Part shown: piece by piece, positions 36,201-43,054 of the stretch | Numbering within the stretch: position 1 is the first letter of the stretch | Layout: every line of letters starts with the position of its first letter | From: Brevibacillus laterosporus DSM 25 | Lineage (GTDB): Bacteria > Bacillota > Bacilli > Brevibacillales > Brevibacillaceae | NCBI RefSeq assembly: GCF_002706795.1 | Contig: NZ_CP017705.1 | Location: 4,501,501-4,565,500 of the forward strand | DNA length: 64,000 bases | Reading direction: 5' to 3' | Program-made: the position numbers and the translations under genes | Notes under the pieces: generated by a model | Database searches by the model: none | Told to the model about the DNA's origin: nothing | Seen by the model: only the letters and a program-made list of their open reading frames with translations

Positions 36201-37011
36201 CGTGCAGTTACAAGCAAAACTAGTGGTGAAATCAAGAAACAATCTTTTATCAAATCTATATATTTATCCTAGATTGGATGTTCCTTCAAATATTTTTGTT
36301 CTTTCCGGATATATATCGGGGCACTTAGCTATTCCCTATCATAAAGGGAAGGATGTACCTTCATATATCACCATTAGGGTAAAAGCTGTGTCAGATTTGG
36401 AGACTACAAATCAGGTTCGATCAGGATATTTAGGGTCAAGTATTCATATTCGCACTAGTACACATCACGATCTTTCTACTAAATTAGCCGTTCAATTACA
36501 AGACCGATCGGAACGTTCTGGCCATCTGATTGTAAACGCCTTAGGTAAAGACGATTTAGAAGGCCAAATCAGTGCCCGCAAGATGCGCTATGCCTTTTTG
36601 TGGTGTGTCTTTGCCGTTCGATTATCGGGTTCTACTTCATTAGATAGTAATTTGATCGTCCGAGTAACAGATGGCAATGATTTACATTCAATGCTTTCTA
36701 TTAGAGTAAGGTCAAATGTCAATCTTCCAAGTCATACAGCCGTTAGACGAGAAGATTGTTCTGAATTGCTTTCCTTACTACTCCTAAAAGAGCATAGTAA
36801 TCTTTTAGGAAGGATTGCTATTCGGGTACAAAATAACGTCGATTTTCCGTCCTCTATGGAAATATGGGAAAAATCATTACTGAACGGAAGTATTAAGGTT
36901 AGGAAGAACATTCATACTGATCTCTCATGCTCATGCATCATCAAGGTGTGTAGTGACATTGAAAGTCATATTGATGTTGTTGCTGAATATGGATATGTCT
37001 TTATTATGTAA
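33217..37011 (+). CDS. Giant repeat adhesin: LamG-like lectin, 38-residue repeats, DNRLRE domain
   Basis: 1264 residues from ATG 33217. Residues 1-230 are a concanavalin/LamG-like domain (WHDLSGNNNHGTLHGFQY; SITFEAWFYF; WYHVVGSFDEHTGYLSAYLN; IPVIRIYNRALSMDEV). About nine repeats of 38 residues follow (about 235-575; for example DLTSQLHVTATSQLSSRMGI then QLIGRYDIV), and then a DNRLRE-type carbohydrate-binding domain (about 579-760; VRLNYG-like VPRLNYGIEQQMYIG, SYIGFDL, WAEYGITWKNQP, HRPILEITYYD). The remaining 490 residues are shorter DLxSxLxVxxx repeats, probably a beta-solenoid rod. Last fibre gene of the block, followed by a terminator. Confidence 0.75.
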   Translation: MFIKKGLVLSLHASLADNGLTRGNNATPTTKWHDLSGNNNHGTLHGFQYNSQSGWVGNNTGFHPYTLYFDGYGNYVTCGSASQLKPTASITFEAWFYFIGGSIVLSSGGHIQGTQGIALLFNELGELHVTTPEYQTMFNLGYHPKSEWYHVVGSFDEHTGYLSAYLNGAPQGRIKATSGTFTDPLADLIIGRHHKEMSKWFRGTIPVIRIYNRALSMDEVAQNYLAGFLLYKNESQIPSHILVPNRQDVHCSLKIGTSGIAKGNYRIIPSDVQDIPSNIKINRTVGLTGSLYVNPHTILHGVYHIQRQTTSNIPSSVCINHTNHLEAVLSVRPEAILSGKYQITELFRHDVHSTIQIIQRDTLVSHLSILLKGQLTGRYAVKGITSNELLSSLTVTNTSNLAGKLGVTSRQKLVARYKIIETSVDDLTSQLHVTATSQLSSRMGINTKTQLIGRYDIVPVEGSDLVSSLNITSNADLNSRLKIATSGFLKAKYGMKRGDYSDLASNMSIKETNDVPSSLGIAPYAKAIAKYRIIANYASDIPADISIKVSSNLAALLRISPYSHMRSKYEILSPPEFTAILYANKDAFVREAVPRLNYGIEQQMYIGHDSTLKDTFRSYIGFDLASASIPTSNVTIKKAVVKLYVDGRNIPTKQVQMIEPVTDWAEYGITWKNQPYPFGFDSPTSSYDGINVIESIEGNSRYISFDVTGSIKNWHEKSKDNFGFIVKAFNEFENSALTFFTREQKSHRPILEITYYDTRIYSLGRDSCWSELIVRQSKSSDVKSSLRIRQFQDYKDLSARLFLVSPRDLFSEMTVSRDQLISSISVRQSTHHDTAGYMKVFTKDSFWIECSLFVSAPDRPSHIYILNRKDIDSQLAVRREGFPYPEINSTLCINRDVIDGEVIVRRSSEIDFSSYLTVNRSDLHACLSVYTGFDTPGLLSVMVGNQVDVPASGFVKFHDSISSMLLVNKNHMHGSLNVVYASHLAASLHVRIAEDVQLQAKLVVKSRNNLLSNLYIYPRLDVPSNIFVLSGYISGHLAIPYHKGKDVPSYITIRVKAVSDLETTNQVRSGYLGSSIHIRTSTHHDLSTKLAVQLQDRSERSGHLIVNALGKDDLEGQISARKMRYAFLWCVFAVRLSGSTSLDSNLIVRVTDGNDLHSMLSIRVRSNVNLPSHTAVRREDCSELLSLLLLKEHSNLLGRIAIRVQNNVDFPSSMEIWEKSLLNGSIKVRKNIHTDLSCSCIIKVCSDIESHIDVVAEYGYVFIM

Positions 37012-37018
37012 GAATAGT

Positions 37019-37055
37019 AACCTCTGTCCTCCGTGGCAGGGGTTAATTTTTTATT
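37019..37055 (+). terminator. Terminator ending the fibre block
   Basis: AACCTCTG (37019-37026) / CAGGGGTT (37037-37044) followed by AATTTTTTATTCTTTTT. Its 3' arm supplies the -35 box of class I promoter copy 6. Confidence 0.75.
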
Positions 37056-37071
37056 CTTTTTACTTATATTA
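37042..37071 (+). promoter_or_regulatory. Class I locus promoter, copy 6
   Basis: GTTAA at 37042-37046, 16-nt spacer, CTTATATTA at 37063-37071 (last base differs). It precedes the lysis-type genes by about 160 nt. Confidence 0.6.
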
Positions 37072-37232
37072 AAGATTGTTGACAACAGATGTGATGCTTG
37101 ATGCAGTCCAAAAATCGTTTCATGTAAGCCCAGTTTAAAGTTTTGAAGACGATACGACTTCTCTAGCTTATACGAGGATCACGACCTTAAACATTACGTA
37201 ATTTTACAGACAAAAAAGAAGGTGAAATAAGC

Positions 37233-37550
37233 GTGGATGCGAATGTAATGATCGCCATTATTGGGGGAGCAGTATCCCTTAGTACAGGTATTATCGGTTA
37301 TATATCTGGCCGAAATAACAATCAAAAAGAAGTAAGTATTTCAGATCGTCAGTTATTGTCTCAAGCTGAACAGACATTTCGAGCAGAATTACGAGAGGAA
37401 TTGAGAATCTACAAAGAAGAAATCAAGGCATTAAAACAAGAGATTGAAGTATTACGGCAAGAAAACTTCAAACTTCTGATGGAAAACAGATCGCTTAATA
37501 CAAAAGTAGAATCTTTGATGCTGCGTTTAGATGGGGACCACAATGAGTAG
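37233..37550 (+). CDS. Membrane-anchored coiled-coil protein (XhlA-like lysis accessory)
   Basis: 105 residues from GTG 37233 (AGAAGGTGA upstream). One N-terminal membrane segment (VMIAIIGGAVSLSTGIIGYI), then a coiled coil (about 45-98: EELRIYKEEIKALKQEIEVL, NFKLLMENRSLNTKVE). This layout, next to an amidase and a holin-like gene, resembles XhlA-type or i-spanin-like lysis accessory proteins, but the helix order is reversed relative to XhlA, so the call is by context. Confidence 0.55.
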   Translation: MDANVMIAIIGGAVSLSTGIIGYISGRNNNQKEVSISDRQLLSQAEQTFRAELREELRIYKEEIKALKQEIEVLRQENFKLLMENRSLNTKVESLMLRLDGDHNE

Positions 37551-37658
37551 AACTGTATACTTATTCATTATGCATAAAACCGTATTAAAATCGGAACTCT
37601 TTTTAGATTAACGCAGCAGGCTATGCATATCAGATGAAAAAGTAGGTGAGCATCATTC

Positions 37659-38393
37659 ATGTTTGTAATGAAATACCCCATTCAAACAAAATATGTAACT
37701 CCAAGAACCAAAAGACGTTCAGGAATTCCTATGAAGCGAATCGGTTTTATCGTGGCTCACGATACGGGAAACCCTGGATCAACAGCTCTTGCCAATATTC
37801 GTTATTATCAAAATACCTGTGACAGCACGAATGCTTCAGCCCACACTTTTATCGATGACACAGGAGTCTGGGAATGTATTCCTGCTACTACAGGCAAGCC
37901 AGAAAAAGCATGGCATGTTCTCTACGAAATCCCACGGAATAATCAATTATTCAATGGTGATGCCAATGATATTGCGATCGGGGTAGAGCTTTGTTATTTG
38001 TATCATTTGCAACCAGAAAAACATATTGTAGCCCACTGTGATCTTGATCCCAATCGTAAATTAGACCCCACAAAAAACGCCTTTAAGAGGATGAACATCA
38101 CATGGAACCAATTCATTCAGGATGTTATTAAAGAATATAAGCTATGTACACCAAAATCCAACATAATATCTTCGGTAGTTACAAAACCAGCAGAGGGGAA
38201 TGAAGAGGACTTGAAACTAAATGAGTGGCAATTCGATATGCTGACCCAAGCCTTGGTTGATCTTACTCGTAACGGTTATTTAACGGATAAAACTTGGGAA
38301 GAAAAAGCAAAATCTAGAACATTAATACAGAGTGAGCTTAGCTTTATTACGACGATGGTATTACAGCGTAATCTAACAGGTGAAACCAAATGA
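37659..38393 (+). CDS. N-acetylmuramoyl-L-alanine amidase (Amidase_2) with an apparent internal deletion
   Basis: 244 residues from ATG 37659. The Amidase_2 fold is clear: GFIVAHDTGNPGSTALANIR (first zinc His), SAHTFIDDTGVWECIPA, DIAIGVELCY, HIVAHCDLDPNRKLDP (second His and Asp). In related endolysins about 24 residues of helix separate the VELCY strand from the following helix end; here VELCY is joined directly to LYHLQPEKH. All metal and catalytic residues remain, but the core may be destabilised. The C-terminal 80 residues (EEDLKLNEWQFDMLTQALVD) look like a small wall-binding or dimerising tail. It overlaps the holin-like gene by 4 nt (ATGA). Confidence 0.8.
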   Translation: MFVMKYPIQTKYVTPRTKRRSGIPMKRIGFIVAHDTGNPGSTALANIRYYQNTCDSTNASAHTFIDDTGVWECIPATTGKPEKAWHVLYEIPRNNQLFNGDANDIAIGVELCYLYHLQPEKHIVAHCDLDPNRKLDPTKNAFKRMNITWNQFIQDVIKEYKLCTPKSNIISSVVTKPAEGNEEDLKLNEWQFDMLTQALVDLTRNGYLTDKTWEEKAKSRTLIQSELSFITTMVLQRNLTGETK

Positions 38394-38689
38394 CAGATTT
38401 TATATTAGAAAAAGCTCAACTGCTCATCCTATTAGCCTTTTTAACAGAATCACTTACAGAAATTATTAAAGGAATGTTTTCAAAGTGGATGAAAGATCAA
38501 ATGACTTATTTTATATCCATCTTAATAGGGATTATCCTCTGCTATGCTTTTGGAATGAATCTATTTGGCATGCAACATATGGGGAAGCATGTCTCTATCG
38601 TTTCAGCTGGACTAATCGTGAGTCGAGGCGCTAATTATGTGCATAGCTTTGTCAAGAATTTAGGGATGTTATCAAAAGGACGTCAATAA
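38390..38689 (+). CDS. Holin-like small membrane protein
   Basis: 99 residues from ATG 38390. Two to three hydrophobic segments: KAQLLILLAFLTESLTEII, MTYFISILIGIILCYAFGM and VSIVSAGLIVSRGANYV, with a charged C-terminus (MLSKGRQ). Size, topology and ATGA coupling to the amidase gene fit a holin, which would let the amidase reach the wall and release particles by lysis. The sequence family was not recognised. Confidence 0.65.
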   Translation: MTDFILEKAQLLILLAFLTESLTEIIKGMFSKWMKDQMTYFISILIGIILCYAFGMNLFGMQHMGKHVSIVSAGLIVSRGANYVHSFVKNLGMLSKGRQ

Positions 38690-38770
38690 ATACTAACGGA
38701 ATATTTGCGATGTATATTAGGAAAGTATCATGTTACTTTCCCAAAACTATGATCGATAGAAAAAGGAAAA

Positions 38771-38808
38771 GAGCTAATGGCGAATGATTCGCTAATGGCT
38801 CTTTTTAT
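38771..38808 (+). terminator. Terminator after the lysis-type genes
   Basis: GAGCTAATGGCGAAT / ATTCGCTAATGGCTC, a 15-bp stem with one mismatch and two wobbles, then TTTTTATG. Downstream, 38690-39407 is otherwise non-coding and holds two candidate promoters (38891-38916 and 39198-39227). Confidence 0.8.
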
Positions 38809-38890
38809 GTATGTAAAGACGATGATTTTAAGAATTAGATTAGGAACACACATTCCTGTTTCTAAGAAATTATAAGTGGAAATATCGTGC

Positions 38891-38916
38891 AACTTTTCAA
38901 AAGGTTGCATCGACTA
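38891..38916 (+). promoter_or_regulatory. Class II (ECF-like) promoter motif, copy 1
   Basis: AACTTTT at 38891-38897, then 13 nt, then CGACTA at 38911-38916. The same two-box motif occurs at 40031, 40136 and 44603. The GCAAC-TTTT / CGAC layout resembles ECF sigma promoters (AAC in the -35, CGTC-like -10). It lies about 490 nt upstream of the ECF-like sigma gene, and its -35 is inside a near-palindrome (TGCAACTTTTC/AAAAGGTTGCA). Confidence 0.5.
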
Positions 38917-39197
38917 CTATAGTATTTGCTACTGAAGGACTATTACTTTAGATGTAAAAATATAGTTGATACCTTAGGTCTTAAACATATTATCTGTTTT
39001 TAGTCCTGGAATACATTAGTCGGTAAGTCCTGACTATATGATTTTCTGATTTGAAAGTATGCCAGGAGGATTTATATCAAACACAAAAATAGCAAGGGGA
39101 AATAAAAATGAAGAATTGACAACTAGATATAAATATAGAGAATTAAGGGATTTTCTTACTTTTACATATACTTCCTAAGAAAAAATTACTAAGGTTA

Positions 39198-39227
39198 GTT
39201 AGATCATGTCAGCAGTTACTTATATAT
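39198..39227 (+). promoter_or_regulatory. Class I locus promoter, copy 7 (weaker match)
   Basis: GTTAG at 39198-39202, 16-nt spacer, CTTATATAT at 39219-39227. It stands about 180 nt before the ECF-like sigma gene, so the same region carries one promoter of each class. Confidence 0.5.
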
Positions 39228-39407
39228 AGAAGTGAAATCCTTTGGTATCAACTACCCATTAATGACAACACGTAACATACAATCTATCGTTAATAGATTT
39301 CTCTATTCTTCTACTACCTATATGCACAAATATAAGTTTCTCTAGTAAACAATTATCAAAGTTGATTATTTCTCATAATATTTGTAGTCGTTAGGAGGAT
39401 TTATTAT

Positions 39408-39941
39408 ATGGAAAAAGCCAAGGGTACTACAGAAATCCTGGATATTGGAATCTTAAATCCAATATTTGATTTTGTGTTGTCGGGGGTCCACATAGCAGAC
39501 AGAGAGGATGTAAAGCATGATTCTATTGTCCGTATATTAACTGCAATGAACAAAGGAGCCATTAAAAAGGATCTATTTACTTTTTCTCATACGGTAATTA
39601 GAAGAACTGTCATGGATTATTATCGAAAAAAAAGACGGATGATTATACAGAAAAGTACAATGGTTCATTTTTGTGATGGGGCCGACGATGAAAAGGGATC
39701 AACTACTGATCATTTCTATGGCGTAGATTATGAAGTTGGCTATGGATTGGCTGATGTACGCAATGATTATCTGTTTCATAAACACCTTTTTACAAATCAG
39801 GAACAGAAAATTATTAGCTATATGCTATTTACCGAAGACGGAATAGATATGAAACCTACGCAAATTTCCAATCAATTAGGTTTAAATAAGTCCCATGCTT
39901 CACGAGCAATGAACAAACTTAAGCACGTATGTTTGGTGTAA
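39408..39941 (+). CDS. ECF-like RNA polymerase sigma factor
   Basis: 177 residues from ATG 39408 (AGGAGG 9 nt upstream). The region 2-like part is LFTFSHTVIRRTVMDYYRKK (about 56-76), matching the ECF pattern of an aromatic/arginine-rich helix ending in DYYRK(K/R)R. The region 4-like part is about 130-175: LFTNQEQKIISYMLF, then TQISNQLGLNKSHASRAMNK, a helix-turn-helix. The length fits ECF sigma factors. Both promoter classes of the locus occur upstream, suggesting auto- or cross-regulation. Inferred role: trigger of the locus, possibly acting on the class II motifs that precede the second sigma gene and the metalloprotease. No anti-sigma gene is adjacent. Confidence 0.75.
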   Translation: MEKAKGTTEILDIGILNPIFDFVLSGVHIADREDVKHDSIVRILTAMNKGAIKKDLFTFSHTVIRRTVMDYYRKKRRMIIQKSTMVHFCDGADDEKGSTTDHFYGVDYEVGYGLADVRNDYLFHKHLFTNQEQKIISYMLFTEDGIDMKPTQISNQLGLNKSHASRAMNKLKHVCLV

Positions 39942-40030
39942 TTCTGATAAAAAGAGGAGCCGAAATCCATTTCATAATAAATATATCATTTTGCTCATAA
40001 ATCTGCAATCCAACTAGAAGAATTTTCGCA

Positions 40031-40055
40031 ACTTTTTAAAGGCATAAAACGACAA
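40031..40055 (+). promoter_or_regulatory. Class II promoter motif, copy 2
   Basis: GCAACTTTTT ending at 40037 (TTTT 40033-40036), 13 nt, CGACAA at 40050-40055. It lies about 260 nt before the metalloprotease gene. Apart from this copy and copy 3, the 39942-40314 gap holds nothing I recognise. Confidence 0.4.
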
Positions 40056-40133
40056 TATTTTGCAAAAAAGAAAAAAACATGAAGTGTTATTAAACACATC
40101 TATCAAAAGCACATTAAATATTTGGACTTATTG

Positions 40134-40160
40134 CACCTTTTCAAAGATATAGACCGACTA
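40134..40160 (+). promoter_or_regulatory. Class II promoter motif, copy 3
   Basis: GCACCTTTT (TTTT 40138-40141), 13 nt, CGACTA at 40155-40160, about 155 nt before the metalloprotease start. It shares TTTTCAAA with copy 1. Confidence 0.5.
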
Positions 40161-40314
40161 CTTTTACATGAATATTGAATAGGATCGGACAATGGGTATG
40201 TAATCTATTCCAGAGATTGTTGATGTTCTGATCTTGATCACATTTATAAAAGACCAGATTGGTTTATCTTACACACTCTTACACAAAGAAAAAGCATGGA
40301 GGAGAATTAATTGA

Positions 40315-41442
40315 ATGTTAGCTAGATATGTAGTAGGTGGGAGATTGGATCCCCCTTATTACCCTACTAAAACAAGAGCTCATTTTATTGGACGAGATAT
40401 TTATGTAAAAGGCATGAGAAGCCCGGGTACTAAAAGAGTCATTACTGATACTTTTCGCTTATCACATGATGTAGAATTTTATGCTATTTCTATAAGATCT
40501 GATATTATTACTCCCTCAGATCATTGGAATCTTCTCATTGATAACAAATTGATTGCAAAAAATATTTATTGTAAAAATTTTGAGGAGGGGCTCTATTTCC
40601 AGGTTGCCCACCCAATCAAAGCAGGGACTATCTGTAAACTAGAGTTCTATACCGAGGTTGGTGACAGGAAGCAAATAGAGGTCATGTTCCATCTTCTTAG
40701 TGATCCAGAAGTCGAACCGATTTTGACTGGAACGATTGATAATGGAAATTATCCCGATCCGCTACCTCCTGATCCAGTTCCCGTACCAATTCCGGATGAC
40801 GATGATACATGTAAAAATCCAATTGTATGGAAGCCTTATGCAACAGCTAGGGAAGCTGAGAATTGGTGTAATAGCATAAATATTGATGCTAATTTTCAAC
40901 GCAATGTCCATGCAGCTAACTATGTAACGGAAGGACTTGTACATCTTTTGAATCATTGTTGCGGTTTCAAAACAATGATTTTAAAACATAAACTCACCAT
41001 TAATATCAAGGATGCAAAAGGAGCAAACGGATACTTTAATCCTCCAACGGGAGAGGTTGTTGTGAACAAAAAATACGATTTTTCCAATGCAGATAAGATT
41101 GCACTAGCAGAATATCAAGCTGGCCAAAAATCGTCTCCACATAAATTGCGAACCATTATCCATGAAATAGGTCATTGGTTGCATTTTCATAATGTAGGGG
41201 CTGATCAATTCTACCGATTTTCAGCGCTTGATCCCGACAATTATGGGCCTAAAACGATCTTGTCCTACTCAGAAGCTACATATATTGCTACTCATCTATG
41301 TAGCTATGCGACCAGTTGGTATCCAATCGAATTAATTCCAGAGACATTTACGGCGAAAGTGACGGATATCCCCATCGATCCCAAGATACAGGAATGGTAC
41401 CAGCAATACGGTGGGTATGAATGTAATAACTGGAAGGGGTGA
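40315..41442 (+). CDS. Tail-associated zinc metalloprotease (docking domain fused to HExxH domain)
   Basis: 375 residues from ATG 40315 with GGAGGAG 10 nt upstream. Residues 1-130 are homologous to the small tail protein at 15623. A proline-rich hinge follows (about 148-165: YPDPLPPDPVPVPIPDDDD), then a peptidase domain with HEIGHWLHFH at about 282-291. The downstream YSEATYIATH and PIELIPETFTAKV may supply the third, glutamate ligand in gluzincin style. It is not a metzincin, since no His stands at the HExxHxxGxxH position. No signal peptide, so delivery with the particle is likely rather than secretion. Target unknown: virion maturation, S-layer digestion and toxic effector are all possible. 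Two class II motifs precede it. Confidence 0.75.
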   Translation: MLARYVVGGRLDPPYYPTKTRAHFIGRDIYVKGMRSPGTKRVITDTFRLSHDVEFYAISIRSDIITPSDHWNLLIDNKLIAKNIYCKNFEEGLYFQVAHPIKAGTICKLEFYTEVGDRKQIEVMFHLLSDPEVEPILTGTIDNGNYPDPLPPDPVPVPIPDDDDTCKNPIVWKPYATAREAENWCNSINIDANFQRNVHAANYVTEGLVHLLNHCCGFKTMILKHKLTINIKDAKGANGYFNPPTGEVVVNKKYDFSNADKIALAEYQAGQKSSPHKLRTIIHEIGHWLHFHNVGADQFYRFSALDPDNYGPKTILSYSEATYIATHLCSYATSWYPIELIPETFTAKVTDIPIDPKIQEWYQQYGGYECNNWKG

Positions 41443-41447
41443 TAGCA

Positions 41448-41666
41448 ATGGATTTTACGATACCTTGTGTTTTTTGTAAATATTTAAATCGTGACAGCAG
41501 GTCAAAAATGAGTTGTATGGCCTTTCCTAATGGCATTCCCAAACAAATACAAGAATTAAGGGTTATTCACACAACTCCATTTGAAGGTGACAACGGAATA
41601 GTTTATGAGCCTTTACATGAAACAATGGACTATTTTCTTTATTTTTCGGGAGAGGTTAGAGAGTAA
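41448..41666 (+). CDS. Small cysteine-containing protein of a widespread hypothetical family
   Basis: 72 residues from ATG 41448 (GGAAGGGGTGA upstream), preferred over GTG 41439, which overlaps the previous stop. Motifs CVFCKYL, CMAFPNGIPKQIQE and FEGDNGIVYEP match a common Firmicute family of small cysteine proteins with the pattern CxxCxH/Y...CxAFPxGIP...GDNGIxFEP. Their function is not known. It is translationally close to the metalloprotease and heads a run of small accessory genes. Confidence 0.65.
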   Translation: MDFTIPCVFCKYLNRDSRSKMSCMAFPNGIPKQIQELRVIHTTPFEGDNGIVYEPLHETMDYFLYFSGEVRE

Positions 41667-41697
41667 TGTAATGAACAACAGATAGGGGGTAGATCAA

Positions 41698-41931
41698 ATG
41701 AAAAAAAAGTCAGGGCAAAAGATCAAAGTATGTAAGGATCTGGAGTTTATGGATCGAATGATTAAAACCGGTACAGTAGGTATCATCGAAGGTACTCTGA
41801 AAGGAAGCAGTGGTCTTCGAGACTATGTAATAGTAAAAGTAGCGGATATACAAATGCATATTGCAGCAGAGGAATTTGACAATCAATTTTCCTATGTAAC
41901 TGAACAAAAGACTAAGGATGGAAAAGGGTAA
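41698..41931 (+). CDS. Small hypothetical protein
   Basis: 77 residues from ATG 41698 (AGGGGGTAG upstream). Small beta-barrel pattern (TVGIIEGTLKGS, DYVIVKVADIQMHIAAEEFD) with lysine-rich ends. SH3/OB-like size and layout, no family recognised. Sits directly before the interrupted gene at 41933. Confidence 0.55.
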   Translation: MKKKSGQKIKVCKDLEFMDRMIKTGTVGIIEGTLKGSSGLRDYVIVKVADIQMHIAAEEFDNQFSYVTEQKTKDGKG

Positions 41932-41932
41932 T

Positions 41933-42238
41933 ATGAAAAAAGAGACCGTTGTAAGAAACGTTAGAAAACTGTTGATTCTTTATCCGGAAACACGTACCAA
42001 TGATAAATTACTACTCTCTTACTATTGGCGGCTTATCGACAAACTAGATTTTAGTAACATGGAATCTTTTATGTAAGATTATATCGGAAAAGCGACGATC
42101 CCAGAAACGATTACAAGAGCAAGAAGGCTTGTGCAGAAACAATCCCCTTTTACGCAACGATCCAGTGATATTTTCAAGCAGTTTCATCAGCTATCACATA
42201 TTAAAAAGCAAGATAAAAGGAAGCGGGTTGTGTTGTAA
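41933..42238 (+). pseudogene. Small phage-type gene interrupted by one in-frame TAA
   Basis: From ATG 41933 (AAAAGGG upstream) the frame gives MKKETVVRNVRKLLILYPET and on to FSNMESFM, then TAA at 42074-42076. Without that codon it continues DYIGKATIPETITRARRLVQ and on to TAA 42236-42238, 101 codons. The two halves together match a common phage protein pattern in which a Tyr/Trp-rich N-part is followed by F(I)xxATxPETIxRxRRxxQ. A single base change (from CAA, AAA or GAA) would explain the stop. The end overlaps the next start (TAATG), so the original coupling is preserved. Function of the family unknown to me. Confidence 0.7.
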
Positions 42239-42567
42239 TGATAGGTTATTTAAATAAATGTCCACATTGCAAGAAAGAGGCATCCTTTGTATTGGAAGAA
42301 TTAGAATGCGATAAATCATTGATTGCTTGGTGTCGTTCTTGCGGGAACTACATCAATCAAACTTTTACGTTAGAGACTTTTCGTAAGTGGTGGGAGAGAT
42401 ACCAGCAGGGAGAGGAAAAGATCGAACCTCCAATCAAAAAGGAAATGTTGGAAAAGTTAAAAATGTTAGAGGAAGCTATTGCACTTGATTCCTCCTGTAA
42501 TTTGAACAGGGTAGAAATACATTTGAAAGATTTTACTGATTACGTATATAAGAATGATGGGGAGTAG
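42238..42567 (+). CDS. Zinc-ribbon accessory protein
   Basis: 109 residues from ATG 42238. Two cysteine pairs, CPHC (about 8-11) and CRSC (about 33-36), form a zinc ribbon; the remainder is helical and charged (KKEMLEKLKMLEEAIAL). Small zinc ribbons of this kind are frequent phage accessory or Lar-like proteins. Family not identified. Confidence 0.6.
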   Translation: MIGYLNKCPHCKKEASFVLEELECDKSLIAWCRSCGNYINQTFTLETFRKWWERYQQGEEKIEPPIKKEMLEKLKMLEEAIALDSSCNLNRVEIHLKDFTDYVYKNDGE

Positions 42568-42677
42568 ATCGATGAAATAAGTTAGTCATCCATTCATCAC
42601 TCTATCCTGCCCGGTAATTGGAGCCTGAATAATAAATAGCATAAAATACACGAACCTATTCGTTTTGGAGTGAGAAG

Positions 42678-43016
42678 ATGATAAACCTTGATGCGCATAC
42701 CATTATCTCAGATCAAGAGATTGTTGATACGAAGGCAACCATTGATCTTCATTTACTTGTTAAAATTCTGAGTGGGTATGCAACCATGCGAGAAGAAACC
42801 AAGCAACTATTGAAAAAAAATAAAGTTTTGGCGGTTAACAATGAACAGCTTTGTAAGGAATTACAAGTCTTATACCAACAAATCAAAATGCTACAGACTG
42901 AGTTAGCTACTTATCATAAAAATCAAACTGATAAGGAAAGTAGAAAAAAAGATCAAAATGAATTCTTAATGAAGCACGATCCGTTTTTCTGGGGCTTTTT
43001 TGACAATAGAGAATAA
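42678..43016 (+). CDS. Coiled-coil hypothetical protein
   Basis: 112 residues from ATG 42678. A central coiled coil (about 45-90: EETKQLLKKNKVLAVNNEQL, ELQVLYQQIKMLQTELAT) is followed by a charged stretch and the aromatic end FFWGFFDN. No family recognised; helical accessory protein of the tail locus. Confidence 0.55.
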   Translation: MINLDAHTIISDQEIVDTKATIDLHLLVKILSGYATMREETKQLLKKNKVLAVNNEQLCKELQVLYQQIKMLQTELATYHKNQTDKESRKKDQNEFLMKHDPFFWGFFDNRE

Positions 43017-43054
43017 ATTACAAAGGAAATGGGACGCCAGATGGGAGGGAAGAA

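Noticed and set aside
41158-41190. Metzincin-type zinc site in the metalloprotease
   Set aside because: HEIGHWLHFHN has His at position 10 and Asn at 11, and no Gly at 8, so the HExxHxxGxxH signature is not met. A gluzincin-like site is more likely.
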